The notes below the pieces were generated by a model that searched no databases, was not told the origin of the DNA, and saw nothing but the letters and a program-made list of their open reading frames with translations. Of a DNA stretch of 64,000 nucleotides, positions 44,458 through 57,170 are shown piece after piece. Source of the DNA: Lasiosphaeria ovina (lineage: Eukaryota > Ascomycota > Sordariomycetes > Sordariales > Lasiosphaeriaceae); contig JAULSN010000002.1 of the NCBI GenBank assembly GCA_033439765.1, positions 4,340,001-4,404,000 on the forward strand. Reading direction: 5' to 3'. Position 1 is the stretch's first letter, and every line of letters starts with the position of its first letter. A program made the translations under genes and the position numbers.

Positions 44458-46901
44458 ATGAGTGACTACTACCACCACTTCCTGTCCTCCATGGCAGGAG
44501 TTGGCGGCCATCCAAACGCGGACCAACTGGATGGCTCTCAGTCGATACCACCTCCTCCAGTAATTCCAATGGGAGGCCCCCAACTCTCCAACCCCTACCA
44601 GAGTCTGGGATACTTCACAAGCTTCCCCGACCCGGTCATGTTCAACGCGCCGAAGTCACAGAGAAGCAGGCGAAAATCCGCGCCCGGACTAGACCACATC
44701 AAGCACCGGCGCACGAGATCTGGTTGCTATACTTGCAGGAGCCGACGAGTGAAGGTAGTTCAGAGAAAGTCCCCTCTCGATAGTCTGTTCTAACGTTTCT
44801 GCAGTGCGACGAAAACCACCCCATCTGTGAAAGTGCGCCATACCAGGAGTCCTTGGTGCTACTACAAATTTCCAGCGCTAACCTCGCATAGGGTGTAGGA
44901 AAGGGAAACGAGAGTGCATCTATCCTGAGCCGCCGCCGCCCAAAGGATCTGGCAGCGTCGGTTCAAGAGACTCGGCCGGCCCAAGCCAGCAGACGAGCCC
45001 GAGCTCTTCCCACGGCGATGACGACGACGATGGAGACGACCAAGACTCGAAGCTAGATCCCATCATGGACGAAGACGAGGACGAGCCCGAGAGCGCCACT
45101 TCGCAATCATCAGCGCACAACTTCCCCCTCCTCCGGAGATCGAGCACAACGTCGTCGTTTGGGCTCCAGCGTGTAGGGTCAGGGCACCGCCACGGTTCAG
45201 AAACACCCTCTTTTGACGCAAACAAGGGCTCTTCGTCGCCTTCGGCGTCGACCAGCGTTGTCGGCAGCCTCACACCCGCTCTGCTGCATCTTTCCGACAC
45301 TGCACTCCCCAGTCCGGGCTTGCGGCCGGACTGGTCCCTTCTACCACACGAGCTTCAATTCTACCTGGGCTACTTTTGCGAGACCATCACAAACTACCAC
45401 TACTGCATAGTCAGCGACGCGGACGACTTCTTCCGGACGATCTTGTTGGGGATGGCGATCCGCAACGAAGCACTTCTTTATGCCGTGGTGGGGTTTTCCG
45501 CATACCACCACGCCCTGGCGAAGCCAAACGGTCGGATGGACGAGTTCTTGCTGTACTACAACCGCAGCGTGACGCTTCTCCTGACTTTTCTGAAAAGAAA
45601 GGAGAAGCACAGCGTGGCGACGCTATTGACAGTACTACAGCTTGCTACGATAGAGGTAAGCTGGTGGCTTTTCTGAAGGATGGTGCGAGGTTGGATTTTC
45701 TGACACGAAACCAGGAGTATCTGGGCGACTGGGTCAATCTCATGGGGCACCAAAAAGCGGCTTTCGAGATCCTCACTCAGCTCTTTACGCCGCAGTCAAT
45801 TATGCAAACTTCCATGGGCCGCATGGTACTGAAGTGGTACGCACGATTTGATGTCTTTATTGGTATCATGGGGAGCTTCGAGACGACGCTCCCGCGGGAG
45901 TGGTTCTCGGCGTCTATCGAATACTACGATGGTATGGCAGCAGCCGAGACCGAAAACGTGGGCTGGAAGATCGATGCATGCGCCTCACGGCTGCGCCTCA
46001 TATCAATGGAGATGTCTCTCCTATTTGGAAAAGGGGCAAAGCAGGACGTCTCCGAGGACGAGTATGTCGCCGAGCACCAGAGACTATCCGTGGCTCTCGA
46101 CAACTGGAAAGAGAACTGGGACCCTGCATTGAAGGACCCAGACTTTCTCGTAACTGAGTTTACCAGCAACCGTACCCCAGACCCGAACGACATTGTGAGC
46201 CCATTTACGCCGGCAGTGCTCTTCGGGCCGCCGCTATTTGCCTCAACTATCCTCACATGCGAGTGGCACTCTATCGCGTTGATGCTCGGGAGCCAGACAG
46301 CTTCTGAAATGTCAGAGTCGTCCCGAGCGAGCATGATGGAGCATGCGTACGCGATCTGTCAGATCTGCGAGGCGGTGGAATTCTGGCCTCTCAGTCCCGC
46401 CGGGAGTCTGATCATACTGCATCCCTGTGTAGCCATCGCAGCGCTCTTCGTCAAGCGGGATGCGAGGCACCATATGTGGATTAGGAAGAAGCTTGCATTG
46501 CTCGAGGTTATGGGGTGAGTTGGAGTTCTATTTTATTTTCCCTTCCTTTCCTCTTTCGCGCTCTCTCGGCGGTGCTTGTCAAACTATGGCAGTTCCAGGG
46601 CTAACAAGGCGGTTTTTTCAACCAATCTAGGTACATATCACCGGCCACAATGCGTGCGCGCATGGCGGAACTATTCCTCGACGAGAGCTGTATCCGATGG
46701 TGGCTCCCAAACGACGAAGGGTTCTCACCAATCCTGCAAAACATCCGGGCTTTTGCAGACGAACGCAATGCCATGGCCGTCTCAGCACAGAGCGAGAACC
46801 TGCGGCAGATTCGACATGTATTCTCACGCATGCGACTTGGACAAGGAGCTGGCATTCCCGAGGGGGGGGGCGGCGGTAACAATGATGACGAGGCAGCTTG
46901 A
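44458..46901 (+). CDS. Zn2Cys6 transcription factor
   Basis: Fungal binuclear-cluster regulator; target genes unknown. Five exons 44458-44754, 44805-44832, 44892-45655, 45715-46514, 46631-46901; 719 aa. Starts MSDYYHHFLSSMAGVGG, with a basic run (SQRSRRKSA, KHRRTRSG) before the cluster C90-x2-C93-x6-C100-x6-C107-x2-C110-x6-C117. Each of the first three exons supplies two of the six cysteines, exon 2 being 28 nt. An acidic/Ser region (HGDDDDDGDDQDS; MDEDEDEPES) follows, then the middle-homology-like domain from about residue 240 with helices such as LLPHELQFYLGYFCETITNYHYCIV and TLLTVLQLATIEEYLGDWVNLMGHQKAAFE. It resembles the widespread TRSGCYTCRSRRVKCDE family of Pezizomycotina regulators, which I cannot tie to a named gene. 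Confidence 0.9.
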
Positions 46902-49241
46902 ACAGCCTGATAGGAGTTGCATGAACTAGCGGGTGTAGGCTTGCAGCCTCGGTTTTCCCAAAGCAGCACGGCACGTTTGCGACAGCCAGCAAAGATTGCT
47001 GGGGACAGAGGTTCAAGGGACTCGAACGTTTCGAGAGATCCGAGGGACCAGCTGGCAGCGAACCCACGGTCGTCCGTTTGGGTGATCGATGGAGCTGGCC
47101 GTCTGACTGGCCCGAGGATGCATGTTGGTGCTGCTCGAGAGAATGATTGACGTTGGATGTTGGGGAACGATGCGGCTCCCTGCTACCCTGCGGCTCGTCT
47201 TGCCGCGGTGGTCCGAGTCCCTTGGATCAAATAAATTCCTGGGACGAAATCATGCCGACCTTAGCAGCGTCAGATCCTTGGTGGTCAATGCAGCAGGGGC
47301 GGAACGCTTGGATCGCCCTTTTCGCCCTCCTGAAACACGATGCTCGGCACTCGGCCCTCCTCCGCCCACCCCTGCCCCAGGATCTTCTCTGTTCCAACTC
47401 ACCCAATCTTTGCCCGGCCGCACGTCTTTGCTGGCGCCGACTGCCGCCAAACGGGGAATCCGCCGTGAGAAGTTCGGACGAACGAGGCCCAGTCCTCGAC
47501 AACCCCACAAGCAACTACAGCCGGACCCGGAGCCCAATTTTGCCAGAAAAGAGACGACTGGGGGTCATGCGCGATTTCCCTGCATATACCTTCCTTGCCT
47601 GCCGGTGTAGGTGTGCATTGACGGCCATGAAGCTCTTTAGCTGAGAACCTGATCGCCGTCAACCTTTTCTCTCTTTCATGAAGAAACCTCTACCTCATCA
47701 TTTTCAGCCAGCGAGCGATATTCTTTCTCCTTCATTTTTATTCTGTTGTTGCATGGAGGCCCTCGTTACATATGTCTCTTCATACAGCATCTCTTGCTCA
47801 TTCGCCAATAACCATGGTTTACAGCCACTTCCTTTCATGTACATACCCATTTAAAGCATTTAAAGCCTATCTTGGCTGAGACGAGTTTTTGGGAGAGGTC
47901 ATCTCGGCGGTTGGCTTTACCTTTTACCCTTTCATCTTATTGGCTCATGCTCTGTTCCGATGAGGGTGTATATGCACAGGAGAGGAGTTCAGATGATAAC
48001 AACAGACGCGTCCCTCGTGTCCTGGACCGCTCTTGTTTTATTTCTTGGTCTAAAATTCTTTTCCTTCATCCTTTATTGTTTACCATTTTTGATATCATGA
48101 ACTGGCGGCGGCTTTGCACCTCCTTTTTCATGTATCTCCATTTTGATTGGCTTCAAACATCATTGTTCTTCAAAACTGATGATCATAGTCATGATCGTCA
48201 CTTCCCTCATAACCCTCATACTAACTGTCCTGTCGCACTATTATGATATCATCACGTATTGCACATGAACTGGCGTCAATCTCAAAATTGGCTAGCATTT
48301 TCGGTCGGCGACTTTCATCGGGCACGGAAGAGAGACCCCCTGAGCTGCCTTTCGCATTATCTTTATTGACTTTTGGGGCGTACACATTTTATATACCCAA
48401 GGCAGGCGATATGGAGGAGCAAGGAGTCAAATACAACCAACCACTGCTTTACCTACTTATATATCTATCAATCTTCAATGACTGACATTTTCGATTGGGA
48501 GGCAAGATAAGAGTAGTGCGGAGGTAAAACTGTTGTGAAAAAAAGAAATGCGTTGCTCTTCTTAATTATTCATGGCTCCCTCCCTCTCACGAAAGGAAAA
48601 AACCTTCACATACTATTTACCAACCCTCCCTCCCCCCTTCCCCTTTTTTTTTCCCCCTTCTGCTTAGGTAGGTACGAAAGCAGAAAAGAGAAATCGCAAG
48701 CCAAACTCTTCTATGTACACCGCTCGACAAAAGAAAAAGAAAAAAAAAACAAGACAAAAAAAGAGAGAAAAAAAGGAATAAGGATAGAAAAAAAAGGAGT
48801 TAACAAAAGACGGTGCAGTGTCGTGCGAAATGCACTGAAACATATACAGCATGGCTGGCGTATATAGAAAGTACAATAACCTTTGGGTTAGTAGGTACAC
48901 TGCAGTGCAGTTGTATATACCTACCTACCTACCGCAGGACGGACGCCGGGGTATATATTAGCGAGCAAGCAGCGGCAGCAAGCAACTGGGCAGCAGAAAT
49001 GAGGGAAAGGAGAGGGGATGGGAAATAAGAATCCAAGACACCGTCCACGTCCCCGTCCCACGCCCATACCTACTGCAGACAGAATAGCACTAGCAGACCC
49101 ACGAGATATATTAACATTCCCTCATTTCTCTTTCCCTTCCCCTTCCCTTTCCATAGGTACCTACTCCATTTCATAAACCCTCCCTCCCTCCTTCCCCACA
49201 TTGGACAAACAAAAAAACAAAAACACCGGTCCTGCACGTCG
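46902..49241. other. Convergent intergenic region (Zn2Cys6 factor / MOB3)
   Basis: 2.3 kb between convergent genes. AT-rich and A-run-rich between 48530 and 48800; GC-richer around 47200-47600 where frames on both strands stay open without any recognisable domain. Tandem CTAC/TACC units at 48920-48936. No gene supported. Confidence 0.45.
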
Positions 49242-51265
49242 CTACTCTTCCGCCGTTTTCTCCGGTAGAGAAGCCGCATCGTCGGCCTTTGCATCTTCTT
49301 TGATCTCCTTGGTCTCGGTGATTTCCTTAGTCTCGTCTGTCTCTGCGGTATCCTTGGAATCATCGGTTTCCTTGGGCTCCCCGCTCTTATCTTCGTCCGG
49401 TTTTGCCTCGACAGCTTCGGGTTCTAGACTTGGGTGGTCAGGACTTGTTGCTGTCGCCGTTGCTGTCGCCGTCGCTGTCGTCGTCGCGGTCGTAGATTCG
49501 CTCTCAGCTCCAGCCTCAAGGGAGTTTAGGTTGCCCGCGCTGCCCGTCTCGAGTGATGATGGTGATCCTGATGGAAGTACTGGGGCGGCTTCGTCTTCCT
49601 TTTCTCCTTCTTTAGTCTCGTATTCTGACGCATGTACATCCCCGTCGGCATGGCTGGCAGGAACAGCGGGAGATTCTTCGCCTGCTGCCTCAAGCACTGG
49701 CTGCTTGTCGCCCACCTTTTCTCCCCCCTGGGTCTGGTCTGGCTTGGCGTCTTGATGCTGTTCGTTTGCCGCTGGTTGCGGCGCCGGCTCGAGAGCAGAA
49801 TCAACAGGGCGTGGTTGCTCTTCTTTAGAGAAGGGGGCAGGGGTGTCTTCCGGTTCCGGGAGCTCAGGCTCCAGAGACATCTCTTCCTGCACCGTCGATG
49901 GCGTGTTGGTTGGCAGAGATATACTACTTGGCGGAAACACGTTGGATGGCGAATACATGTTGGAAGGTGGAATCACGCTCGATGGGCGGAGGGGAGGCTG
50001 CTGCGGTAGCCCATGCTCCACAATTACAGGTATGCTGGCTAGCTCAACCTCGTCGTCATCTGATGCTGCTGCCGCCGCCGCCGCCGCGGCAGCCTGGTTG
50101 GCAGAGATGCGCATCCCTCGCAGCTTGCTCGTGACATCGGCCGTGTCGTCTTCGTCTGCCTCCAACACCGTGGTTACTGCGCTACCAACCGAGGGACTAC
50201 TCTTAATATGCCTCCTCGTATTGGTCCTACCGATGAGATTGAAGTTCTCGTCTTCGGCTTCTCCTCGCTGCGCGGGAGGCTTGGCGATGGACGTAGGCAC
50301 GATTTGTGGTGGGTGCTGCTGCTTCCGGTCGGTACCGCCGTCCGCCAGCGCATTCCCACTCGGGACGCTCTCTAGACCTTCGGCCTCGGGCGGCAACTTG
50401 TAGTTCTCAGCAGGCAGGAGGTCGTAGATGTCGCAAACTGTCTTGAACAGGACATAGAGCCCCGTTTGCCCCTCGACAGACCAGAAGACGCCGCGGTGCT
50501 GGAACCAGGCGTGAGCAAAGATGCGGTGGAGGCGGCGGAAGACATTGACCAGGTTCTTGAGGGCCGTGTTTTTGTCGTGGGCGTCAACGACAAAACGGCT
50601 GGGAAAGATCTTGGGGTTGGTCACCACGTTGGCAGCCCAGTCCAGAGTGTGGCAGCAGTAGTCGATGGCGCAGCAGCTCTTTGGGGTGTCGTGCACGGCG
50701 CACAGGAACTGCCACTCGCTTGCGCGCATCTCGGGGCATGTGGCGGCGCTGCAGGGCGGCGTGTCGAACAAGAAGCCGACGATGAGGCTATTGCACTGGG
50801 CGATGAGAAAGCGACACAGCTCGTACAGCCACAAGGTCTTGTCAATGCCAGGCGGCGGCGTAGCCAGCGTCTTGGCCGTCTCGCGCGTTATGGCGCACGT
50901 GTTGCCGGCCGTGTGGTGGTAGTGGAGGGCAGCCAGGTGTTCTTGCAGCTGGAAGGCCGAGTCGAGCTGTCGAGGGGGGGGGCAGAGCCGGGTCAGTCAG
51001 GTCGGCCAGGCAGGGACGGGAGCAAGTCACCAGGAGAATGCAGACCGACCTCGTGCAGCGGAACCAGCGGGGGCCCGGCGGCCATGTCGTCAGATCGGGT
51101 GCCTGGGTGGATGCGCCGCTTGGCGTTCGCATCTATGACGGGCTGCTCGATCTGTTGCGCCTGGCGCGTGGCATTGGGGCCGACCAAGGGCGATTTGGGC
51201 CCGATCTGGATCTCGGCTGGAGGAGGCGGGCTGGGAAGCCTGGGCGAGCTCGGCGGAATCGACAT
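49242..51265 (-). CDS. mob3: MOB3/phocein-type STRIPAK subunit
   Basis: Mob-family adaptor of the STRIPAK phosphatase-kinase complex that controls hyphal fusion and sexual development in Sordariales. Two exons on the minus strand: 51050-51265 and 49242-50966; 646 aa. The Mob/phocein core occupies roughly residues 73-290: LDSAFQLQEHLAALHYHHTAGN, CPEMRASEWQFLCAVHDTPKSCCAIDYCCHTLD (zinc-ligand Cys/His residues), IFPSRFVVDAHDKNTALKNLVNVFRRLHRIFAHAWFQHR. Mob4/phocein has the same CAxHxTPKxCxAIDYxxHTLD block. A ~350-residue disordered tail follows, with Ala runs, PPSN repeats, TAT repeats and a final acidic Lys/Glu/Thr stretch. The frame is open upstream to an ATG at 51355, so a 30-residue longer start is possible. 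The exon-1 donor GTCGGT is weak but keeps the frame. Confidence 0.9.
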
Positions 51266-52104
51266 GATGATTGACAGTAGAGAGGTCGCGGCGGCTGGTC
51301 CCCGTTTGTTGTCGTCTCGTCTTTGTGTTTCGAGTTTCGTCTCCGTCGAGGTCAAATTTATGGGATTTATTTATTTCTGCGCTGCGCAGCGCTGCCCGGG
51401 TGTGTTTGGCGCCGTGTTCCTCTTTGGCCGATATTCGAGGTCCCAAAAAGTATACAGCAGTCGCCTTTCTATTGCGCTACCTCTCGTCCCAAGGGAGCTG
51501 TGTGCGGAGAGCGGTCTCGGTGTTGCAGTTAGATTCGTCAAGGAGCTCGTCAAGGGGGGAAAAGGGAGGTTGCCCAGCAAGATTTTGGGCGCCTAGGATA
51601 CAGTGCTTGAAGCGCGCGGCGCGTCCAAGCTCCAAAGAAGGTAAGCTAGCTGCCGCTGCCTGACTGGAGCAGTTTGCCTAGCCCCACACGTGTGCGTCTA
51701 GTGGGAGCCCCCCTGTCCCCCAAGATTACGTAAGGTACCTATGGGATTCTCTGTCACAAGTGGCCCCTGCTCCGCAAAAACCACTCGGGCCTGAACAGTG
51801 GGTGGATTACACACCTTCCAGGGCGGTTCGATTCTTTCACGCACTCAAGCAAAGGGCGCGCGCCGCAGCTGTTGGTTGCATTGCGTAATGATGGGAGACT
51901 CGCAGTTGACCAAAACCAGTTCCACTAGCTTCTCCATAATCCATACATAAAACAAACCCTTGACTTGTGAATGGTCAAGAACACCAGATATAACACTACG
52001 CAGCTTAGCTCATCTTGTTTTAGTCGCCTGGGTCTTTGTTGAGACGTGCGAAGACTCCAGCCCGACCTGGCCTCGAACTACACCCTGCGCTTGCCTCGTC
52101 AAAA
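51266..52104. other. Divergent promoter (MOB3 / ZNG1)
   Basis: Short bidirectional promoter region. No other gene seen. Confidence 0.5.
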
Positions 52105-53595
52105 ATGGAGTGGGACGACCAAGACGGCCCTCCAGATCTCATCGACGCTGGACAAGAGCTCGATGCTGAGGAAAAGCCGGTCAAAGTCCCCATTACTATT
52201 GTCACGGGTGCGTGCACAGATCGTGTACTGTACATATCCTCGCCTCAGGGTTTTTTGCTAAAAAGACTCTTTCAGGATATCTCGGAGCGGGCAAGACGAC
52301 CCTCCTGAATTACATTCTCACTGCCCAGCATGGCAAAAAAGTTGCTGTCATCATGAATGGTGAGAGAATGTCACCGCTTCTAGAAACCTGGCTGTTGCTT
52401 GCTAACTCCTATTACACAGAGTTTGGTGACTGTACGCATTAGTCTGCTCTCCGCGCATCGCTCTGCATGCTGACTCGCCTCATTGACCAGCCCTGGACAT
52501 AGAAAAATCATTAACGGTCAACAAGAACGGTGAGGCCGTCGAGGAATGGTTGGAAGTCGGCAATGGATGCATCTGCTGCTCAGTCAAGTACGCAGCAGGC
52601 TTGCCTAGTTCCTCCAAAGACCACCACGTCACACTAACGCTAGATGCAGGGACACGGGCGTGAATGCCATCGAGTCACTTATGGAGAAGAAGGGGAAATT
52701 TGACTACATCCTGCTCGAGACGACAGGCCTCGCTGACCCGGGAAATCTGGCGCCGCTATTCTGGGTTGATGACGGGCTCGCCAGCACCATTTACCTCGAC
52801 GGCATAGTAACGCTGGTCGACGCCAAGAACATCATCCGTAGCCTCGATGATCCGGTGGGTAAGGTCGAGGGACACGATGAGGCCGACGCCAATGGCCCCG
52901 TCATGACGACTGCCCATGTTCAGATCTCGCACGCAGACGTGATTGTGATAAACAAAGCCGACATGGTGAGCGACGAAGAACTACAAGCCGTGAAAGCACG
53001 GATCGAGTCCATCAACGGGCTGGCCAAGATCCACGTCACCACGCAGAGCGTTGTACCACAGCTCGAGGGGTTCCTACTCGATCTGCACGCTTACGACCGT
53101 GTCGAGGAGCTCGATCGCGCAGATCGGGGACATAGCCATCTCGACAAGGTAGGCAGCACTCCCACGCCCGGACTCACTCTGGGCATCCTAGCACATTGCT
53201 GCTACACTACAGGCGGAATGATTGACTCACATGAGTAGACAATATCGACTGTTTCAATCCCCATACCAGCCTTGACAGCTGACCGGCTCAAGGCCATCGA
53301 TGCGTGGCTACGGTCGGTTCTTTGGGAAAACGTGATACCCAACGGCGCACATCAAGATGCAACCAATCGTCCAGCGTTTGAAATTCATCGCCTGAAGGGG
53401 CGGCTGTTTCTGAGGGACGGCGGCGAGAAGATGGTGCAGGGCGTGAGAGAGGTTTTTGACATCTTTGACAGCCCTGCTCCGTTGCTTGACGAAGGCGGCG
53501 GCGGTCGCGTAGGGAAAATGGTACTGATTGGGCGGCACTTGGATGATTACGACTTCTCATCGAGCCTTCGCCAACTGTGCGAAGCCGCACTGTAA
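52105..53595 (+). CDS. ZNG1: COG0523 GTPase, zinc chaperone ZNG1 (CBWD family)
   Basis: GTP-dependent metallochaperone that delivers zinc to methionine aminopeptidase. Six exons 52105-52207, 52276-52359, 52420-52431, 52491-52587, 52650-53148, 53239-53595; 383 aa. The eukaryotic-type N-terminus [16 protein letters not shown] precedes Walker [10 protein letters not shown] (split by intron 1). EFGD sits on a 12-nt micro-exon, followed by the metal-binding GNGCICCSV, switch ETTGLADP and the NKAD guanine-specificity motif. A His-rich hinge HSHLDK leads into the C-terminal CobW_C domain ([15 protein letters not shown]... VLIGRHLD). Conserved through all exons, so the micro-exon is required to restore the GTPase motif EFGDSLDIE. 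Confidence 0.95.
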
Positions 53596-54253
53596 GCAGC
53601 CAACTCAGCTCCTCCTGTGATATGTAAAACAAACCCCTTCCCAAAAAGGGAACGTGCAGCGCATTAAATGCCCCGTCCAAACAAAGCAGCCAAGCTCTGC
53701 TCCGTCCCGTATCAAACCAAAGAACACGTGCGACATGCAAAACCGTAATGACTTGCGATCTTCTCAAGGGATAAAGTAGCAGCCAGCAATTTGGTTTGCT
53801 TGCTTGTGCACATGCTGTGCTTTCGTGTTTTTGGTGACATGGAATCCTTCGGTAGTAGTGTAGAAAGGGCAGAGTGATAATAAAGTTTTCAGGTGACTGT
53901 ATACCCTGGTTGGCCAGTCGCCAGGCCGGGGCCGAAGCTGCTTTGGGGTTCGCGTTGATTGGTCAAAATGCAATGGGGTGGAGGATGCGCACGGACCGCA
54001 AGGCAGCCTCGATCGCATTGGCTTTTGCAGGCGTCGCTGGAGAGAGCCTTCTCAACCGCCGTCTTTGGAACCGCAGTGCTTCGCTAAGTCGCCTACCTTG
54101 ACCTTAGCTACAACCTCAACAGCTCGCTCAATCACGTATTCTCGCCCGCACCCGCTGCAATCGTCGTTGCTTTTCGACAACACAGCCCACGCGAGGCAGC
54201 GCGCACATCTCGATTGACGCTTCCATAAGAACGACGAATTGACGGCGGCCTCG
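53596..54253. other. Intergenic between ZNG1 and NOT2
   Basis: 3' region of ZNG1 and promoter of NOT2. No gene seen. Confidence 0.5.
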
Positions 54254-57170
54254 ATGATGAATCGGTCAGGTATGGTGGCAATCCAACCCGCCTCCCAGTC
54301 CTCCTCCGCGACCACCATCCCTCCAGAACACAACACCCGCTCCTCCTACCCAACTCACCCACTGTGCACCCCGCTGTTTGCCCTGGCAGTTGCCTGCCTC
54401 AAGCTCGACGCCCGTGTTATTCTTCCCCTCCCGTCGACGTTTGGGCCGCCCTCCCCAGCCCATTTCCCAGCGGCATGCCCGCACTTGCCAGACCAAGCAG
54501 CACAACCGAGAGCGTGCCCCAAATCGTGCTACCACCGGGTGTGGCCTTGCTTGTTGCTATCCCGCCTCGCCCACTCTCCCGCCCTCGGGCAGCTGTATAT
54601 CTGGCTTAGCTCGATAGTTTATTCTTGGGAAGCGTCTGGGCCTGGTGCCCATTCTTGCCTGCCCGAGATGACATTGGCCAGCTTGGTAGCTGTTGTCGTC
54701 TCGACCATGGGTAGCGGGCCTGAGCGGGGCTTGAGCACCCCAACCCCCATCCATACACCCTCCTTGCGTTTGCTAGGCACCCGCCGTTCCCTCCCAGTGC
54801 TGCCAGTCACCATCGCTACAAGAAGAGTAGAGCATGTTTGCTGACGGGCTATGTTTGGACAACAGGGGCAGTCCCGCAATCGCTGCGCGGAATTCCAGGC
54901 GGGTTTGGTGGCCAGCAACCACAGCAGTCAGGACGTCCTGTCGCCAACAGGTTAACCAATGGAAAGCTGGGTGAGGATTCCGCCACGGCTGCTAGCCGCT
55001 CGACAACGACGCTGCCAACCTTGACGACTAATTCAGTTGCAGCGCCAGTGAACAGCGCATCAGGATGGGGCTTCAGCACCGGCGTGCCCATGGGCGGTGG
55101 TGGTGGCGGGAGTGTACCACCGGGTTCCGCAAGACAATTAGGAGGCAATATTAGCTTCGCCCAGAGTTTAAGCGGATCGCAACCATCGACTCCATTGGAC
55201 CTTTCGTAAGTCAAACACCTTTCTTGATGCCCCTCCCCGCACCCTTCTCACCCCTTTTCAACTCTCTCCTTCCTTTGGACAGCAGTCACCAAGAGTACTT
55301 GCCTCTACGGCGCCTTGCAGCTCTCTCTTTGTGTTGGGTTCTGCCCCTCCATTGAGATAATCTACTGCAAGAGGTCTCTTGTCAGCATTTAGCTGCCATA
55401 TTCCTGGGACTATTTTTGCTCAACCCCTTTTCAATTATTTACACGTCAATCTACGACTGCCTGTTTTTCTTTTTGGTTTAGCTGCCTGGTACTTTTCTTG
55501 TCTTATTCCCCCAAGTTTGGGCATCGAGAGTTGCAACCAGCCCGGACAGACTCTAGTCCAAAATGGCCCGAAAAAAGAAGGGCAAAAGCTTCGAAGGATT
55601 TTCGTCGTCTTTCCCCTATGCATCTATTCTGAAGGGGTACTGAGGATTCCTTGATGTATTTTGCTCTTGTTGCTCTGGCCTACCTGCTACATCGACACGC
55701 TCACCATTTCGTGTCTCGGCACTGGGATGGGCTATGATGCTAATTGACCTACAATGCAGGGAGTTTCCGTCCTTGTCCAATACGTCACAGATGTCTGCGT
55801 CGAACCAGTCATCCATGTGGTCAACTGGAGGCTCACGAAATGTTGGTGGAGCAGTCCATAGGGGCTCTGGCACGCCACTCTCGCAACAAAGCCAACAAGA
55901 CGACTTATTTGTGTCATCTCGGGTGGCTTCAAACCAAGGGTCCTTCAGATTTGGAACCCAAGGGAGTGCGGCGCAGACTTCGCAAACACAGTCCAGCGCC
56001 AATGACGAGTTTCCGCCTTTAAACCGGAACGCGAACGGCGATATTGGCGGCCAGGACCGAACGGCAAATCTCATGTCAAGCTTGGGCTTCGGTTCCCAGA
56101 CAACGACGCCGACGTCTGCGATACACACGAGCCGGGCCGGAAACGGTCTGCTGAATGCTGTGTCGGCGAACTCGCGCGCCGCCGAGGCAAGGTCACCTAC
56201 ATCGGTTGTACGCCCACAAGACCCGAGAAGTCCTGTTGGTGAGGACGAGGGCCGCCAAAAGCCGCCTGGGTATCGGGAGGGCAGCATGGCTTCGCAATCC
56301 TCGGTGGGCGATTCCTCGTCGCAGTTGTTGGGTGGTAGGAACCCGCTTGGCGCAATTGGCAACGACCCACCAGCGGGTAAAGTAAAAGAAGACGACAAGG
56401 ACCGGACTAGCGATATTCAAGACCCGCTAGAAGGGATGGCGCCAATCGACAAATGGGGTCTTAAGGGCCTCCGGACGTTGATGAACAACTATCCAGACTT
56501 CAATGCGCTGACATGCGGCATTGACCCGTCAGTCCTGGGTCTGGATCTCAATTCAACCGAGTATGACACCTGTAGTGCGGAGAGGTCGATTTGTATTTGC
56601 GCTTGCTGACTTTTGCCCAGCATGTTTTCGACACAGATTTACTCTCTATTTGACGAAGCGCCGCCACGGCCTGCTGTTCCGAAATTCCGCCTCCCGGATT
56701 GCTACCAGGTCAAGAATGTGCAGCCGGTTGAGGCCAAGATACAGAGTTTCAACGAGGAGACTCTGATGTGGATATTCTATAGCTGCCCGGGTGACGTGAA
56801 GCAGCAAATGGCAGCAGTGGAGCTGTGAGACCTCCCCCTTTCTCCCCTCTTCCCCGACCGGAATATTCTAGAGCCCAGACTGACTGGTTTTTTAGGACCA
56901 ACCGCAACTGGCGATGGCACAAGAAAATCCAAGTCTGGCTGACGAAAGACGACATGATGGTACCTCAAGCGCTTGGGCCCACGCACGAACGCGGCTACTA
57001 TGTCATTTGGGACACAGCCAATTGGCGCAAGGAGCGGGTGCGTAATAACTTGACTGCGTACATTCTTGTATCATGGCCGCTAACTTTAACTACAGCGCGA
57101 GTTGACTCTGCACTACGCAGATCTGGATACCAACCCTGGGGCCTCTCAGGTCCCGGGAGTAGCGGTTTAA
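54254..57170 (+). CDS. not2: CCR4-NOT complex subunit NOT2
   Basis: Scaffold subunit of the deadenylase complex, forming the NOT2-NOT5/3 module. Six exons 54254-54269, 54866-55205, 55760-56560, 56621-56824, 56896-57037, 57096-57170; 525 aa. Begins MMNRSGAVPQSLRGIPGGFGGQQPQQ, with repeats of EFPSL/EFPPL short motifs and a Ser/Gln-rich N-terminal half. The C-terminal NOT2/3/5 domain reads MWIFYSCPGDVKQQMAAVEL, then RNWRWHKKIQVWLTKDDMMV, TANWRKERRELTLHYADLD, ending PGVAV. Intron 1 (596 nt) and intron 2 (554 nt) are unusually long for this genome; intron 1 carries an open frame unrelated to NOT2. The 16-nt first coding exon is inferred from frame and the MNRSG start seen in relatives; this part is less certain. 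Confidence 0.9.

Noticed and set aside
47122..47662. Cluster of open frames on both strands in the 47-kb gap
   Set aside because: GC-rich DNA keeps several frames open at once; no family similarity and no start or splice context.
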